Positions 26,867-35,239 of a DNA stretch of 64,000 nucleotides are shown in pieces (position 1 is the first letter of the stretch; each line of letters begins with the position of its first letter). The stretch covers positions 1-64,000 of the forward strand of contig CAKRJY010000013.1 of assembly GCA_934352055.1 (NCBI GenBank), written 5' to 3'. The notes below the pieces were generated by a model, which saw only the letters and a list, made by a program, of their open reading frames with translations, did not search any database and had not been told where the DNA came from. Both the position numbers and the translations under genes were made by a program. The stretch is from an uncultured Lachnospiraceae bacterium (lineage in GTDB: Bacteria > Bacillota > Clostridia > Lachnospirales > Lachnospiraceae).

Positions 26867-27066
26867 TATGAGCGCATTCTCCTTCCTTCAAATGGTTTGT
26901 TGAGTTCTGGGAAAATAGTACCAACCTTGAGGGCTTTATCAGGTTCGTAAAGTGTTGTTAAATACTGCCAGGGAACATATCCCATGGCTACAGCAAAATT
27001 CTTTAATCCGTTCGGATTACTCGCGGCCCGGTTGGATGGGTGTTCTTTGTTTCGATATGGATTCAT
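26866..27066 (-). CDS. cotJA: Spore coat associated protein CotJA
   Basis: A 66-residue protein with the CotJA core GYVPWQYLTTLYEPDKAL and GTIFPELNKPF. The ATG at 27066 is preferred because AAAAGG lies about 8 nt upstream; the ATG at 27090 has no binding site. It is first in cotJABC and diverges from gltX. A sporulation promoter is expected here, but no convincing sigma-E or sigma-K box was found. Confidence 0.88.
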   Translation of the reverse strand: MNPYRNKEHPSNRAASNPNGLKNFAVAMGYVPWQYLTTLYEPDKALKVGTIFPELNKPFEGRRMRS

Positions 27067-27139
27067 AAGACTGCCTTTTCTTTTCTTCATACTTACAGTA
27101 TGCTAGGAAAAAAGATGTGTGATTATGGAAATAATCGGT

Positions 27140-27168
27140 TTGACAAAATCTCCCTTTTTTTCTATGAT
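27140..27168 (+). promoter_or_regulatory. gltX promoter
   Basis: TTGACA (27140-27145), a 17-nt spacer and TATGAT (27163-27168) give a strong sigma-A promoter about 40 nt before the gltX start. The leader is too short for a T-box. Confidence 0.8.
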
Positions 27169-27207
27169 AGATAGGATAAAAACGTTATAAGCAAGGAAGG
27201 TTTTAAG

Positions 27208-28668
27208 ATGAGCAAAGTAAGAACAAGATTTGCACCAAGTCCAACAGGACGTATGCATGTGGGCAATCTTCGTACCGCATTATATGCCTATTTGATCGCA
27301 AAACATGAGGGCGGAGATTTTATTCTCCGTATTGAAGATACAGACCAGGAGAGATATGTGGAAGGCGCTGTAGATATTATCTATCGTACGATGGCGAGTA
27401 CAGGCCTGATCCATGATGAAGGTCCGGATAAAGATGGTGGGGTTGGCCCATATGTGCAGAGCGAACGTCAGGCGCAGGGAATCTACTTAAAATATGCAAA
27501 AGAACTGATTGAAAAAGGAGAAGCATATTATTGCTTCTGTGATCAGGAGAGATTAGATAGTTTGAAACAGACCGTTGCAGGAAAAGAGATTTCTATCTAT
27601 GACAAGCATTGTCTTTCTTTATCAAAAGAAGAAATCGAAGAGAATCTTCGTGCCGGAAAGCCATATGTTATTCGTCAGAATAATCCCCGTACAGGCACAA
27701 CGACATTTGAGGATGAAATCTATGGTGATATTACCGTAGATAATGCAGAATTAGATGATATGATTTTGATTAAATCAGATGGATATCCAACCTATAATTT
27801 TGCTAATGTTGTGGACGATCATTTGATGGGAATTACACATGTCGTTCGTGGTAATGAATATTTATCATCTTCCCCAAAATACAATCGTTTGTATGAAGCA
27901 TTTGGTTGGGATATTCCGGTTTATGTACATTGTCCGTTGATTACCAACGAAGAACATCAGAAGTTAAGTAAGAGAAGTGGTCATTCTTCTTATGAGGATT
28001 TACTTGAGCAGGGATTTTTGACAGAAGCAATCATTAATTTTGTTGCATTGTTAGGCTGGAGTCCGGTAGATAACCAGGAGATTTTCTCCTTAGAAGAACT
28101 GGTAAAGGTGTTCGATTATCATCATATGAGTAAATCACCGGCAGTATTTGATACTGTAAAGCTTCGCTGGATGAATGGAGAATACTTAAAAGCAATGGAT
28201 TTTGACCGCTTCTACGAGATGGCAGAACCATATATCCGCAAGGTTATTACAAAGGATTATGACTTGAAGAAGATTGCAGCTATGGTAAAGACCCGTATCG
28301 AGGTTTTCCCGGATATTGCAGATCATATTGATTTCTTTGAGCAGGTACCGGAGTATGACATTTCTATGTACACACATAAGAAAATGAAAACGAATCCGGA
28401 AAGTTCTCTTACGGTATTACAGGAGATTCTCCCTGTACTTACAGAGTTGGAGGATTATACAAACGATGCGATTTACGCATGTATCAGTGGTTTTGTAGCA
28501 GAAAAAGGTTACAAGAACGGTTACGTATTGTGGCCGGTTCGTACCGCAGTATCTGGAAAACAGATGACTCCTGGTGGTGCAACAGAGATTATGGAAGTCA
28601 TTGGAAAAGAAGAATCCCTGGCAAGGATTCGTGCAGCAATTGAAAAATTGCAAAATGAGATTGCATAA
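27208..28668 (+). CDS. gltX: Glutamate--tRNA ligase
   Basis: A 486-residue class I aminoacyl-tRNA synthetase that charges tRNA-Glu (and in many Firmicutes tRNA-Gln for later amidation). It shows the HIGH-type motif as MHVGN after APSPTGR, the Glu-binding RIEDTDQER, the KMSKS equivalent KLSKRSG, and a C-terminal helical anticodon-binding domain. Length matches the family. AAGGAAGG precedes the ATG. Confidence 0.95.
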   Translation: MSKVRTRFAPSPTGRMHVGNLRTALYAYLIAKHEGGDFILRIEDTDQERYVEGAVDIIYRTMASTGLIHDEGPDKDGGVGPYVQSERQAQGIYLKYAKELIEKGEAYYCFCDQERLDSLKQTVAGKEISIYDKHCLSLSKEEIEENLRAGKPYVIRQNNPRTGTTTFEDEIYGDITVDNAELDDMILIKSDGYPTYNFANVVDDHLMGITHVVRGNEYLSSSPKYNRLYEAFGWDIPVYVHCPLITNEEHQKLSKRSGHSSYEDLLEQGFLTEAIINFVALLGWSPVDNQEIFSLEELVKVFDYHHMSKSPAVFDTVKLRWMNGEYLKAMDFDRFYEMAEPYIRKVITKDYDLKKIAAMVKTRIEVFPDIADHIDFFEQVPEYDISMYTHKKMKTNPESSLTVLQEILPVLTELEDYTNDAIYACISGFVAEKGYKNGYVLWPVRTAVSGKQMTPGGATEIMEVIGKEESLARIRAAIEKLQNEIA

Positions 28669-28732
28669 GAGTAATCATAAATAAATATAAGGTCTGAAGA
28701 AAGTAAATAACGAAGAGTAGTAAGGAGTTTAT

Positions 28733-30562
28733 ATGCTGAGTCCGTCTCAACAAGAGGCAGTGTGTCATGGTATGGGACCATGTCTGACATTGGCAGGACC
28801 AGGCAGTGGTAAGACATATGTCCTGATCCGTCGCATCCAACATCTTATTACAAATAATCATATTTTACCGGAGAACATTCTGGTAATCACATTTACGAAG
28901 GCCGCAGCACTTGAAATGAAGGAACGTTTCGATGGATTGATGGAGCAGGAATGCCCCGTGGTCTTTGGAACGTTCCATTCTGTTTTTTATGGGATGTTGC
29001 GGCAGGATTCTTTTTTTCGAAAATACCGCTTGATGGATCAAAAGACAAAAAGACAGATTCTAAAAGAAACCGCTTATGCCTGCAAGTTGTCTTCCGCGGA
29101 AGAAGAAATGGAACACATGGAGCAGGAAATCAGCTTTATCAAAAACACGATGTGCGATCTGGCGCAATATGAATCCGCATATTTTTCACAACAAACGATA
29201 CAGCAGATGTATGCTCATTATGAGGCGAGAAAAGATGCGTATGAACTCTTTGATTTTGATGATCTCCTTGTAAAAACGAAAGACCGGATGCAAAAGGATC
29301 CGGCGTTTCTGGCAAAATGGCAGGAGCGTTTTTCCTATATTCTTGTGGATGAAGTACAGGATATGAATCCTTTGCAGTTTGATATGATCAGACTGTTGGC
29401 ACTGCCGGAAAATAATCTGTTTATGGTGGGAGATGATGACCAGTCTATTTATGGCTTTCGTGGGGCAAAACCGGAGCTGATGTTTTCTTTTTCTTCCTAT
29501 TATCCCGCGATAAAACAGATACAACTACAGGAAAACTATCGCTGTGAACAAAAGATATTGGAAGCTTCCCTGCACTTAATTTCACATAATGAAAAACGTT
29601 TTTGTAAGCAGATTGACGGAGTCAAACAGGAAGAGGGCGTGTTAGAATGTGTTGCCTCAGAGGATGAACAGCAGGAAGTGACACAGGTTATATCGATTTT
29701 AAGGACGCGGCAAGAGGAAGAAAAAACGTGGGAAAACTGTGCCATTTTGTATCGTAACCATCGACAGATCACATGGTTGTTATCGGGTCTGGCAGAACAG
29801 AATATACCATTTTACGTAAAGGATCATATGAGCAATCCGTATATGCATTTCGTGATGCAGGATATTGTTTCTTATCTGCGTCTGTGCAGTCCGATGCTGC
29901 ATCGCAGAGACCTGTTTCGCGTAATGAACCGGCCAAATCGGTATTTGCAGAGGGCTAGTGTTACAAAAGAATGGGTGACCTTTTCTGCATGGAAATCATA
30001 TTATGAAAAACAGCCACAGATGCAACAGAAAATTGAAGCATTAGAACGGGATCTTAGTTTTTTAAAAACGTTGTCCGGAAAAGCAGCAGTGACCTTTATC
30101 TGTAAACGTTTAGGCTATGAGAACTATCTTTTGAAAGAGGCAAAAAATAAAGAACAGTATGAAGAATGGAAAGAAATAAGAGACTTGTTTTTGGATGCAG
30201 TGCAAGATACGACATCCATTGGACAGATGCTTTTGCAATGGGAAGAAAAACGGGATTTCGTGGAACGGATTAACCGGGAAAAAGTAAAAGATAAGACAGG
30301 AAAGGTCGGATTATATACACTGCATGGATCGAAGGGGTTAGAATTCGATACCGTGATTATTTTAGATTGTAATGAAAGTATTCTGCCAACAAAAAAGGCG
30401 ACAACATCTGCCGCGGTAGAAGAAGAACGTCGTCTGTTTTATGTAGGAATGACGCGTGCGAAAAAAAGATTATATCTGCTTTATGTGCAATCATATGAAG
30501 ATAAAAAAATGCACCCTTCGCGTTTCCTGGAAGAAATGCAAAAGGTGCAAAAGAGACATTAG
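28733..30562 (+). CDS. UvrD/PcrA-type superfamily 1 DNA helicase, short form
   Basis: A 609-residue ATP-dependent 3'-5' helicase. Motif I is AGPGSGKT (about residues 22-29), motif II is VDEVQDMNP (about 205), followed by GDDDQSIYGFRGAKP (about 232), QENYRCE, and the C-terminal LHGSKGLEFDTVII and GMTRAKKRL. All core motifs are present, but it is about 120-150 residues shorter than typical PcrA, mostly through smaller 1B/2B insertions and loss of the C-terminal tail. Short UvrD-like proteins of this kind occur in Clostridia beside or instead of PcrA. It follows gltX by 64 nt and overlaps the convergent DUF1292 gene by 4 bp. Confidence 0.88.
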   Translation: MLSPSQQEAVCHGMGPCLTLAGPGSGKTYVLIRRIQHLITNNHILPENILVITFTKAAALEMKERFDGLMEQECPVVFGTFHSVFYGMLRQDSFFRKYRLMDQKTKRQILKETAYACKLSSAEEEMEHMEQEISFIKNTMCDLAQYESAYFSQQTIQQMYAHYEARKDAYELFDFDDLLVKTKDRMQKDPAFLAKWQERFSYILVDEVQDMNPLQFDMIRLLALPENNLFMVGDDDQSIYGFRGAKPELMFSFSSYYPAIKQIQLQENYRCEQKILEASLHLISHNEKRFCKQIDGVKQEEGVLECVASEDEQQEVTQVISILRTRQEEEKTWENCAILYRNHRQITWLLSGLAEQNIPFYVKDHMSNPYMHFVMQDIVSYLRLCSPMLHRRDLFRVMNRPNRYLQRASVTKEWVTFSAWKSYYEKQPQMQQKIEALERDLSFLKTLSGKAAVTFICKRLGYENYLLKEAKNKEQYEEWKEIRDLFLDAVQDTTSIGQMLLQWEEKRDFVERINREKVKDKTGKVGLYTLHGSKGLEFDTVIILDCNESILPTKKATTSAAVEEERRLFYVGMTRAKKRLYLLYVQSYEDKKMHPSRFLEEMQKVQKRH

Positions 30563-30876
30563 TCCATATCGTCGAATTCTGCTTCATCCAACAATTCATC
30601 AAAGCGTTCTTCGACAGCTTCGTATTCCTCGTCAGATTGAATATTTTCTAAAGCAGGAGTTCCATCTTCAGCTTCGTGATAACGATAAATGTATACAGTA
30701 TCATCGGTTACTTCTTTACCATTTTCTTCGTATGGAAGAAGCGCAATGTAATCCTGGTCGTTCACATCGAAAATGGTTAAAATTTCGCAGGTTACTTCAG
30801 AACCATCATCCATTTCAATTGTCACTACTACATCATCATCGTTTTCATCTACTGGAAAAACTTCATCTTTTGCCAT
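30559..30876 (-). CDS. DUF1292 family protein (YrzB-like)
   Basis: A 105-residue, very acidic protein with the DUF1292 core (VTIEMDDGSEVTCEILTIFD, then DYIALLPYEE and VYIYRY). Function is unknown; in Firmicutes it usually lies near yrrK-yrzL. An Asp/Glu-rich tail follows the core. AAGGAGA precedes the ATG. Its 3' end overlaps the helicase gene by 4 bp. Confidence 0.88.
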   Translation of the reverse strand: MAKDEVFPVDENDDDVVVTIEMDDGSEVTCEILTIFDVNDQDYIALLPYEENGKEVTDDTVYIYRYHEAEDGTPALENIQSDEEYEAVEERFDELLDEAEFDDMD

Positions 30877-30928
30877 AACCGTCTCCTTTTCATTCTTTAT
30901 TTTTCATAATTCCTATGGAATTAAAAAG

Positions 30929-30957
30929 ATTATACGAAAGGATTTGGAAAAAAGCAA
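30929..30957 (-). promoter_or_regulatory. Promoter of the DUF1292 gene
   Basis: On the minus strand TTGCTT (30957-30952), a 17-nt spacer and TATAAT (30934-30929). It overlaps the divergent GH13 promoter. Confidence 0.65.
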
Positions 30958-30972
30958 CATTTCAAGTATAAT
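30944..30972 (+). promoter_or_regulatory. Promoter of the GH13-like gene
   Basis: TTGGAA (30944-30949), a 17-nt spacer and TATAAT (30967-30972), 45 nt before the start codon. Confidence 0.65.
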
Positions 30973-31016
30973 AGAAACAGATTTTTAATAGTTAAGGCGG
31001 ACATGAGAAGGGGCAT

Positions 31017-32882
31017 ATGAAGATTAGAATCGGTGATTTTGAAAGATATGGAACAAAAAAGACGACAGATGGTATGATGTTTACCTTTGCACTTTCTACA
31101 GAGGAGGATTGTGCCATCTGTTTGTATGACCGTAAGAATAAAACGCTTATAGAGGAAATTGCGCTGCCAGAGGCTTATCGTATTGGTCAGGTATACTCTG
31201 TGGAACTTATAGGCAGTAAATGGGAACGTTATTGTTATCGTATACGACAGGGAAAGCAGCTGTTTGTGGATCCTTATGCGCGAAGCATTGCAGGACGTGA
31301 AGTCTGGAATGATACGATGCGTTTTGGACAGGATGACGGATGCTATGGTGCATTTGATGTGACCTATGAACTGCCGGCACAGCGCGGACGATGGATTAAA
31401 GCCCAGGACATGGTAATGTACAAACTACATATGCGTGGTTTTACCATGCAGCATGGTTTTAAGAATTCAGAAAAAGGGACAGATGCCGGGATTTTAGCCG
31501 GGCTTTCATATTTGCAGAAGCTTGGGATCACTTCTTTGGAGTTTCAGCCATTTTATGAATTTGAGGAAGTGTTCTACGAAAAAAGCCAGAACATCGATGA
31601 AAATGGAGATAGTCTTGTTACATGTGTTCCACAGGAAAAAACAAATTACTGGGGCTATGGTGATGCTTATTATTTTGCTCCAAAAGCATCTTATTTTGGA
31701 GGGGTACAAGCCCCACAGCGCTGCCGTACGATGATTAAAAAAATTCATGAGGCCGGCATGGAAGTCATCATGGAAATTGCATTTTCGGCAGAAACCTCAC
31801 AGGAGTTGATGATGGATTGCCTGTGGTATTGGGTAAGTCATTATGGTGTGGATGGCTTCCATTTGTTGGGCTGTCATGTTCCGACAGAACAGCTGATTGC
31901 ATCACCACGGTTTCGGGATACAAAGATTTTTGTGGAGACCATTCCGGAAAGTTGTCAGCAGCAAAAAGAACATAAACATATTTTTCAATACAAAGATGAT
32001 TTTTTGTATGTAGGGCGTCAGCTCCAAAATCATATGCAGGGTTCTATGGTGCAGTTTACTAATTTCTTACGTCGCCAGAATGCGTCGTATGGTTTTGTAA
32101 ATTATATGGCAAATACAACGGGATTTACACTGTATGATTCCTATTGCTATGGGGAAAAGCACAACCAGGATAATGGGGAAGAAAACCGCGATGGCAATAA
32201 TTTTAACTGTAGTTTTAATTATGGAGCTGAAGGAATTTCCAAAAATAAACAAATTCAGAAGATGCGTTATATGCAGGTGAAAAATGGTCTTTGTATGACT
32301 TTGCTTGCACAGGCAGTGCCATTGATCTGTGGCGGAGATGAGTGTCTGAATTCACAGGAAGGAAATAACAATCCGTATTGTCAGGATAATGCGATTGGCT
32401 GGGTTCAGTATAGAACACGCAGTGCAGATGCAAAGGCATTGACGTCTTTTTTGACAAATCTGATTGCTTTTCGAAAGGAACATCGTGTGCTTCGGCAGGA
32501 AAACGCCATGCGTTTTACCGATTACTGTCATGTAGGCATGCCGGATTTATCCTATCATGGGGCAGAACCATGGCTGATGCATATTGGAGATGAACAAAAG
32601 GCGATAGGTATCTTGTATACGGGACATTATGTAAAAGAAGAGGAAGATGTATATGTGGCATACAATTTCCATTATGAGAGAGCAAGAATTTCATTGCCAA
32701 GTCTATCCAAAGAAAAGGAGTGGATGCAGGTAATGAATACAGCGGATCGCTCGACAGATGATTTTGTTCCGCAACCGATAGAAGAACAAAGATGTGTGGA
32801 AGTGGCACCACAATCCATATCCATACTGATTTCTTGTTTTCGTGAGGGAAAGGAGTATAATGAAAGCGTTAGAACACTTTAA
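31017..32882 (+). CDS. GH13 glycogen-debranching-like protein lacking the catalytic nucleophile
   Basis: A 621-residue homologue of GlgX/pullulanase-type enzymes. An N-terminal CBM48-like domain (YRIGQVYSVELIGSKWERYC, then DPYARSIAGRE) is followed by the (beta/alpha)8 barrel (NYWGYGDAYYFAPKASY; then GGDECLNSQEGNNNPYCQDN). In the fourth-strand motif, where active enzymes read VDGFRFD, this has VDGFHLLG at 278-285: the conserved Arg is His282 and the nucleophile Asp is Leu284. Hydrolysis is therefore unlikely, and glycan binding or a regulatory role more likely. GAAGGGG precedes the ATG; the next gene starts 23 bp inside its 3' end. Confidence 0.85.
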   Translation: MKIRIGDFERYGTKKTTDGMMFTFALSTEEDCAICLYDRKNKTLIEEIALPEAYRIGQVYSVELIGSKWERYCYRIRQGKQLFVDPYARSIAGREVWNDTMRFGQDDGCYGAFDVTYELPAQRGRWIKAQDMVMYKLHMRGFTMQHGFKNSEKGTDAGILAGLSYLQKLGITSLEFQPFYEFEEVFYEKSQNIDENGDSLVTCVPQEKTNYWGYGDAYYFAPKASYFGGVQAPQRCRTMIKKIHEAGMEVIMEIAFSAETSQELMMDCLWYWVSHYGVDGFHLLGCHVPTEQLIASPRFRDTKIFVETIPESCQQQKEHKHIFQYKDDFLYVGRQLQNHMQGSMVQFTNFLRRQNASYGFVNYMANTTGFTLYDSYCYGEKHNQDNGEENRDGNNFNCSFNYGAEGISKNKQIQKMRYMQVKNGLCMTLLAQAVPLICGGDECLNSQEGNNNPYCQDNAIGWVQYRTRSADAKALTSFLTNLIAFRKEHRVLRQENAMRFTDYCHVGMPDLSYHGAEPWLMHIGDEQKAIGILYTGHYVKEEEDVYVAYNFHYERARISLPSLSKEKEWMQVMNTADRSTDDFVPQPIEEQRCVEVAPQSISILISCFREGKEYNESVRTL

Positions 32883-33393
32883 GACAATTACGCATCATAG
32901 ACATCTTGTGATGGGGTATTGTTTTAAATTAGGTTTATATAAACAAGGATTATTGCATGATCTTTCAAAGTATGCACCGGTAGAATTTTTGGTGGGATGT
33001 AAATACTATCAGGGAACACGCAGCCCTAATAATGCAGAGAGAGAAGCAACAGGCGTATCCATGGCATGGCTGCACCACAAAGGACGCAATAAGCATCATT
33101 TTGAATATTGGATTGACTATGGAATGCCACCGGCAGATGGTATGATAGGGATGAAAATGCCAACCCGCTATGTGATGGAAATGTTTGTAGACCGCATTGC
33201 AGCTAGTCGGAATTATATGAAAGAGGATTATACCGATGCCAGTGCGTTGGCATATTATCGCAAAGGATGTCACAAATACATCATACATCCGGAGACAGCA
33301 GCATTATTAGAAAGATTACTTGTTATGCTCGCAGAAAAGGGCGAGGAAGAGACATTTTCTTATGTAAGACGTGAAGTTTTACATAATATATAG
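32860..33393 (+). CDS. DUF5662 family protein, HD-hydrolase-like
   Basis: A 177-residue protein. The His-rich first half (THHRHLVMGYCFKLG, then GLLHDLSKYAP and HHKGRNKHHFEYW) has the spacing of an HD-type metal site (H...HD...H), suggesting a phosphohydrolase, though this family is uncharacterised. The ATG at 32860 has GGAAAGGAG 6 nt upstream and overlaps the GH13-like gene by 23 bp, so the two are probably translationally coupled. An upstream ATG at 32842 lacks a binding site. Confidence 0.8.
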   Translation: MKALEHFKTITHHRHLVMGYCFKLGLYKQGLLHDLSKYAPVEFLVGCKYYQGTRSPNNAEREATGVSMAWLHHKGRNKHHFEYWIDYGMPPADGMIGMKMPTRYVMEMFVDRIAASRNYMKEDYTDASALAYYRKGCHKYIIHPETAALLERLLVMLAEKGEEETFSYVRREVLHNI

Positions 33394-33421
33394 ATTTAGG
33401 AGAGAAGAGAGGAATTAGAAA

Positions 33422-34426
33422 ATGGAAAAAGAAAAGAAAATACTTTATAGCGGTATGCAGGCAACAGGAACATTGACCTTAGGAAATTACTTGGGAGCAT
33501 TGAAAAACTGGGTAAATTTATGTGATGAATATGAGTGCTTTTATGGAGTAATGGATTTACATTCCCTGACCGTTCGCCAGAATCCGACAGAATTCCGTCA
33601 GAACGCAAGAAAGCTATATGCACTGTATGTTGCAGCTGGTTTGGATCCGGAAAAGAACTGTATTTATTACCAGTCACATGTGCCGGCACATGCACAGCTG
33701 GGATGGGTGCTGGATTGCTTTACCTACATGGGTGAATTAAATCGTATGACACAGTTTAAGGATAAAGCGGCAAAACATGCGGATAATATCAACGCAGGGC
33801 TTTATACCTATCCGGTATTGATGGCAGCTGACATTTTGTTGTATCAGGCTGATGTGGTACCGGTTGGTATTGATCAGAAGCAGCACTTAGAGATTACAAG
33901 AGACATTGCAGAACGTTTTAATAATCTTTATGGAGAGGTATTTACAGTACCGGAAGCTTATTTTGGAAAGAATAGTGCAAAGGTTATGAGTTTGCAGGAT
34001 CCAACAAGAAAGATGTCAAAGTCAGACGAAAACGTGAATGCAACCATTATGTTATTGGACGATAAAGATACCATCATCCGCAAGTTTAAGCGTGCTGTCA
34101 CAGATTCTGAGGCTGAGGTACGTTATGGTGAAGATAAGCCTGGTATCAGCAATCTTATGGATATCTATGGTTGTGTGACAGGAAAGACAAACGATGAAAT
34201 TACAGCAGAATTTGCCGGAAAAGGTTATGGTGACTTTAAGCTTGCCGTGGGTGAAACTGTTGCAGATGAACTTGCACCATTACAAAAACGCTATGACGAA
34301 TTATTAAAAGATAAGGCATATATTGAAAACTGTATCAAGGAAAATGATGCAAAGGCAGCTTATTTTGCAAATAAGACATTGCGTAAAGTGCATAAAAAAA
34401 TTGGCCTGACAGAAATGATTCGATAA
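33422..34426 (+). CDS. trpS: Tryptophan--tRNA ligase
   Basis: A 334-residue class I synthetase. It shows the opening GMQATGTLTLGNYLGAL (HIGH-type region), the Trp-binding MDLHSLTVRQNP and YPVLMAADILLYQADVVPVG, and the KMSKS loop RKMSKSDEN (about residue 196). Length is typical. The ribosome binding site is weak and GA-rich (AGGAGAGAAGAGAGG, somewhat far upstream). Only 28 nt separate it from the preceding gene, so there is no room for a T-box and it probably belongs to that transcription unit. Confidence 0.94.
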   Translation: MEKEKKILYSGMQATGTLTLGNYLGALKNWVNLCDEYECFYGVMDLHSLTVRQNPTEFRQNARKLYALYVAAGLDPEKNCIYYQSHVPAHAQLGWVLDCFTYMGELNRMTQFKDKAAKHADNINAGLYTYPVLMAADILLYQADVVPVGIDQKQHLEITRDIAERFNNLYGEVFTVPEAYFGKNSAKVMSLQDPTRKMSKSDENVNATIMLLDDKDTIIRKFKRAVTDSEAEVRYGEDKPGISNLMDIYGCVTGKTNDEITAEFAGKGYGDFKLAVGETVADELAPLQKRYDELLKDKAYIENCIKENDAKAAYFANKTLRKVHKKIGLTEMIR

Positions 34427-34443
34427 TTTTAGAGTGGAAAGGC

Positions 34444-34471
34444 ACTTGCAAGGGGGTGCACACATACAATA
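34444..34471 (+). promoter_or_regulatory. Sigma-K-type promoter of sigK
   Basis: AC (34444-34445), 17 nt, then CATACAATA (34463-34471) fits the Bacillus sigma-K consensus AC-N16/17-CATAnnnTA. The -10 also contains CATACAAT, the sigma-E -10 sequence, though no good sigma-E -35 is seen. It lies about 25 nt before the sigK start. Confidence 0.6.
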
Positions 34472-34495
34472 TAAAAAATGATTTTCTGAGGCGAC

Positions 34496-35125
34496 ATGAA
34501 AACATTTTTATCCCCCTTGACCACGGAAGAGGAAAAGATGCTTTTGCAACAGATGGCGGATGGCGATTTGGAGGCAAAAGCCAGCTTGATCGAACACAAT
34601 ATGCGTTTGGTGGCACATGTCGCTAAGAAATACTATAGTCCCAATGAAGATCCGGAAGATTTGTTATCTATTGGGACGATTGGACTATTAAAGGCAGTTG
34701 ATACTTATGATGGTACGAAGGGATATAAGCTTGTGACGTACGCGGCGAGATGCATCGATAATGAGTTACTGATGTATTTTCGCTGTCGTAAAAAACAGGC
34801 AAAAGACGTATCTTTGTATGAGCCAATTGGATGTGACAAGGAAGGCAATCAGATTCGGCTGTACGATGTTTTAGAACAGGAGCCGATTGATGTGGCATCG
34901 CAGATGGATCAGAAAAATGATTTACTGCGCCTGCACTGCCTCATGCCACAGGTGTTAAATGACAGAGAACGCCAAATTATAGAAAAACGCTATGGGTTGT
35001 ACCGGGAGCATCCGGCAACACAGAAAGAGATTGCAAAACAGATGGGGATTTCACGTTCCTATGTGTCGCGCATTGAGAAAAGAGCCTTGGAAAAGCTGCG
35101 GATGGCTCTTATGACAAATTCATAA
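34496..35125 (+). CDS. sigK: RNA polymerase sporulation sigma factor SigK
   Basis: A 209-residue sigma-70 family factor that directs late mother-cell transcription. It has the SigK/SigE-type region 2 (LIEHNMRLVAHVAKKYY, then EDLLSIGTIGLLKAVDTYDG and AARCIDNELLMYFRCRKK), the YEPIGCDKEGN segment and region 4 (RERQIIEKRYGL, then ISRSYVSRIEKRALEKL). The N-terminus is short, so any pro-sequence is small. The frame is continuous, with no skin-type insertion. GAGGCG lies 5 nt before the ATG. Confidence 0.9.
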   Translation: MKTFLSPLTTEEEKMLLQQMADGDLEAKASLIEHNMRLVAHVAKKYYSPNEDPEDLLSIGTIGLLKAVDTYDGTKGYKLVTYAARCIDNELLMYFRCRKKQAKDVSLYEPIGCDKEGNQIRLYDVLEQEPIDVASQMDQKNDLLRLHCLMPQVLNDRERQIIEKRYGLYREHPATQKEIAKQMGISRSYVSRIEKRALEKLRMALMTNS

Positions 35126-35137
35126 TTAGTTCTTGAA

Positions 35138-35176
35138 AAAGGTGAAATTTATGTTATGATAATTTCATCTTTTTTC
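35138..35176 (+). terminator. Terminator after sigK
   Basis: AAAGGTGAAATT (35138-35149) pairs with AATTTCATCTTT (35161-35172) with one G-U pair, an 11-nt loop and a T run. A small palindrome, CGTCGTTTCGACG, lies just downstream, at about 35184. Confidence 0.75.
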
Positions 35177-35239
35177 GTTATATCGTCGTTTCGACGAAAT
35201 TTCCAAACATAGAATACAAGAGAATATGAGGAAAGGTTT

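Noticed and set aside
27067..27140. Sigma-E promoter for cotJABC using CATACTGT at about 27097
   Set aside because: The -10 resemblance is partial and no suitable -35 lies 13-14 nt upstream.
33394..33421. T-box riboswitch before trpS or gltX
   Set aside because: The trpS leader is only 28 nt long, and the gltX leader about 40 nt; neither can hold a specifier stem or antiterminator.
34496..35125. skin-type interruption of sigK
   Set aside because: The frame is continuous from region 2 through region 4, with no internal recombinase sequence.
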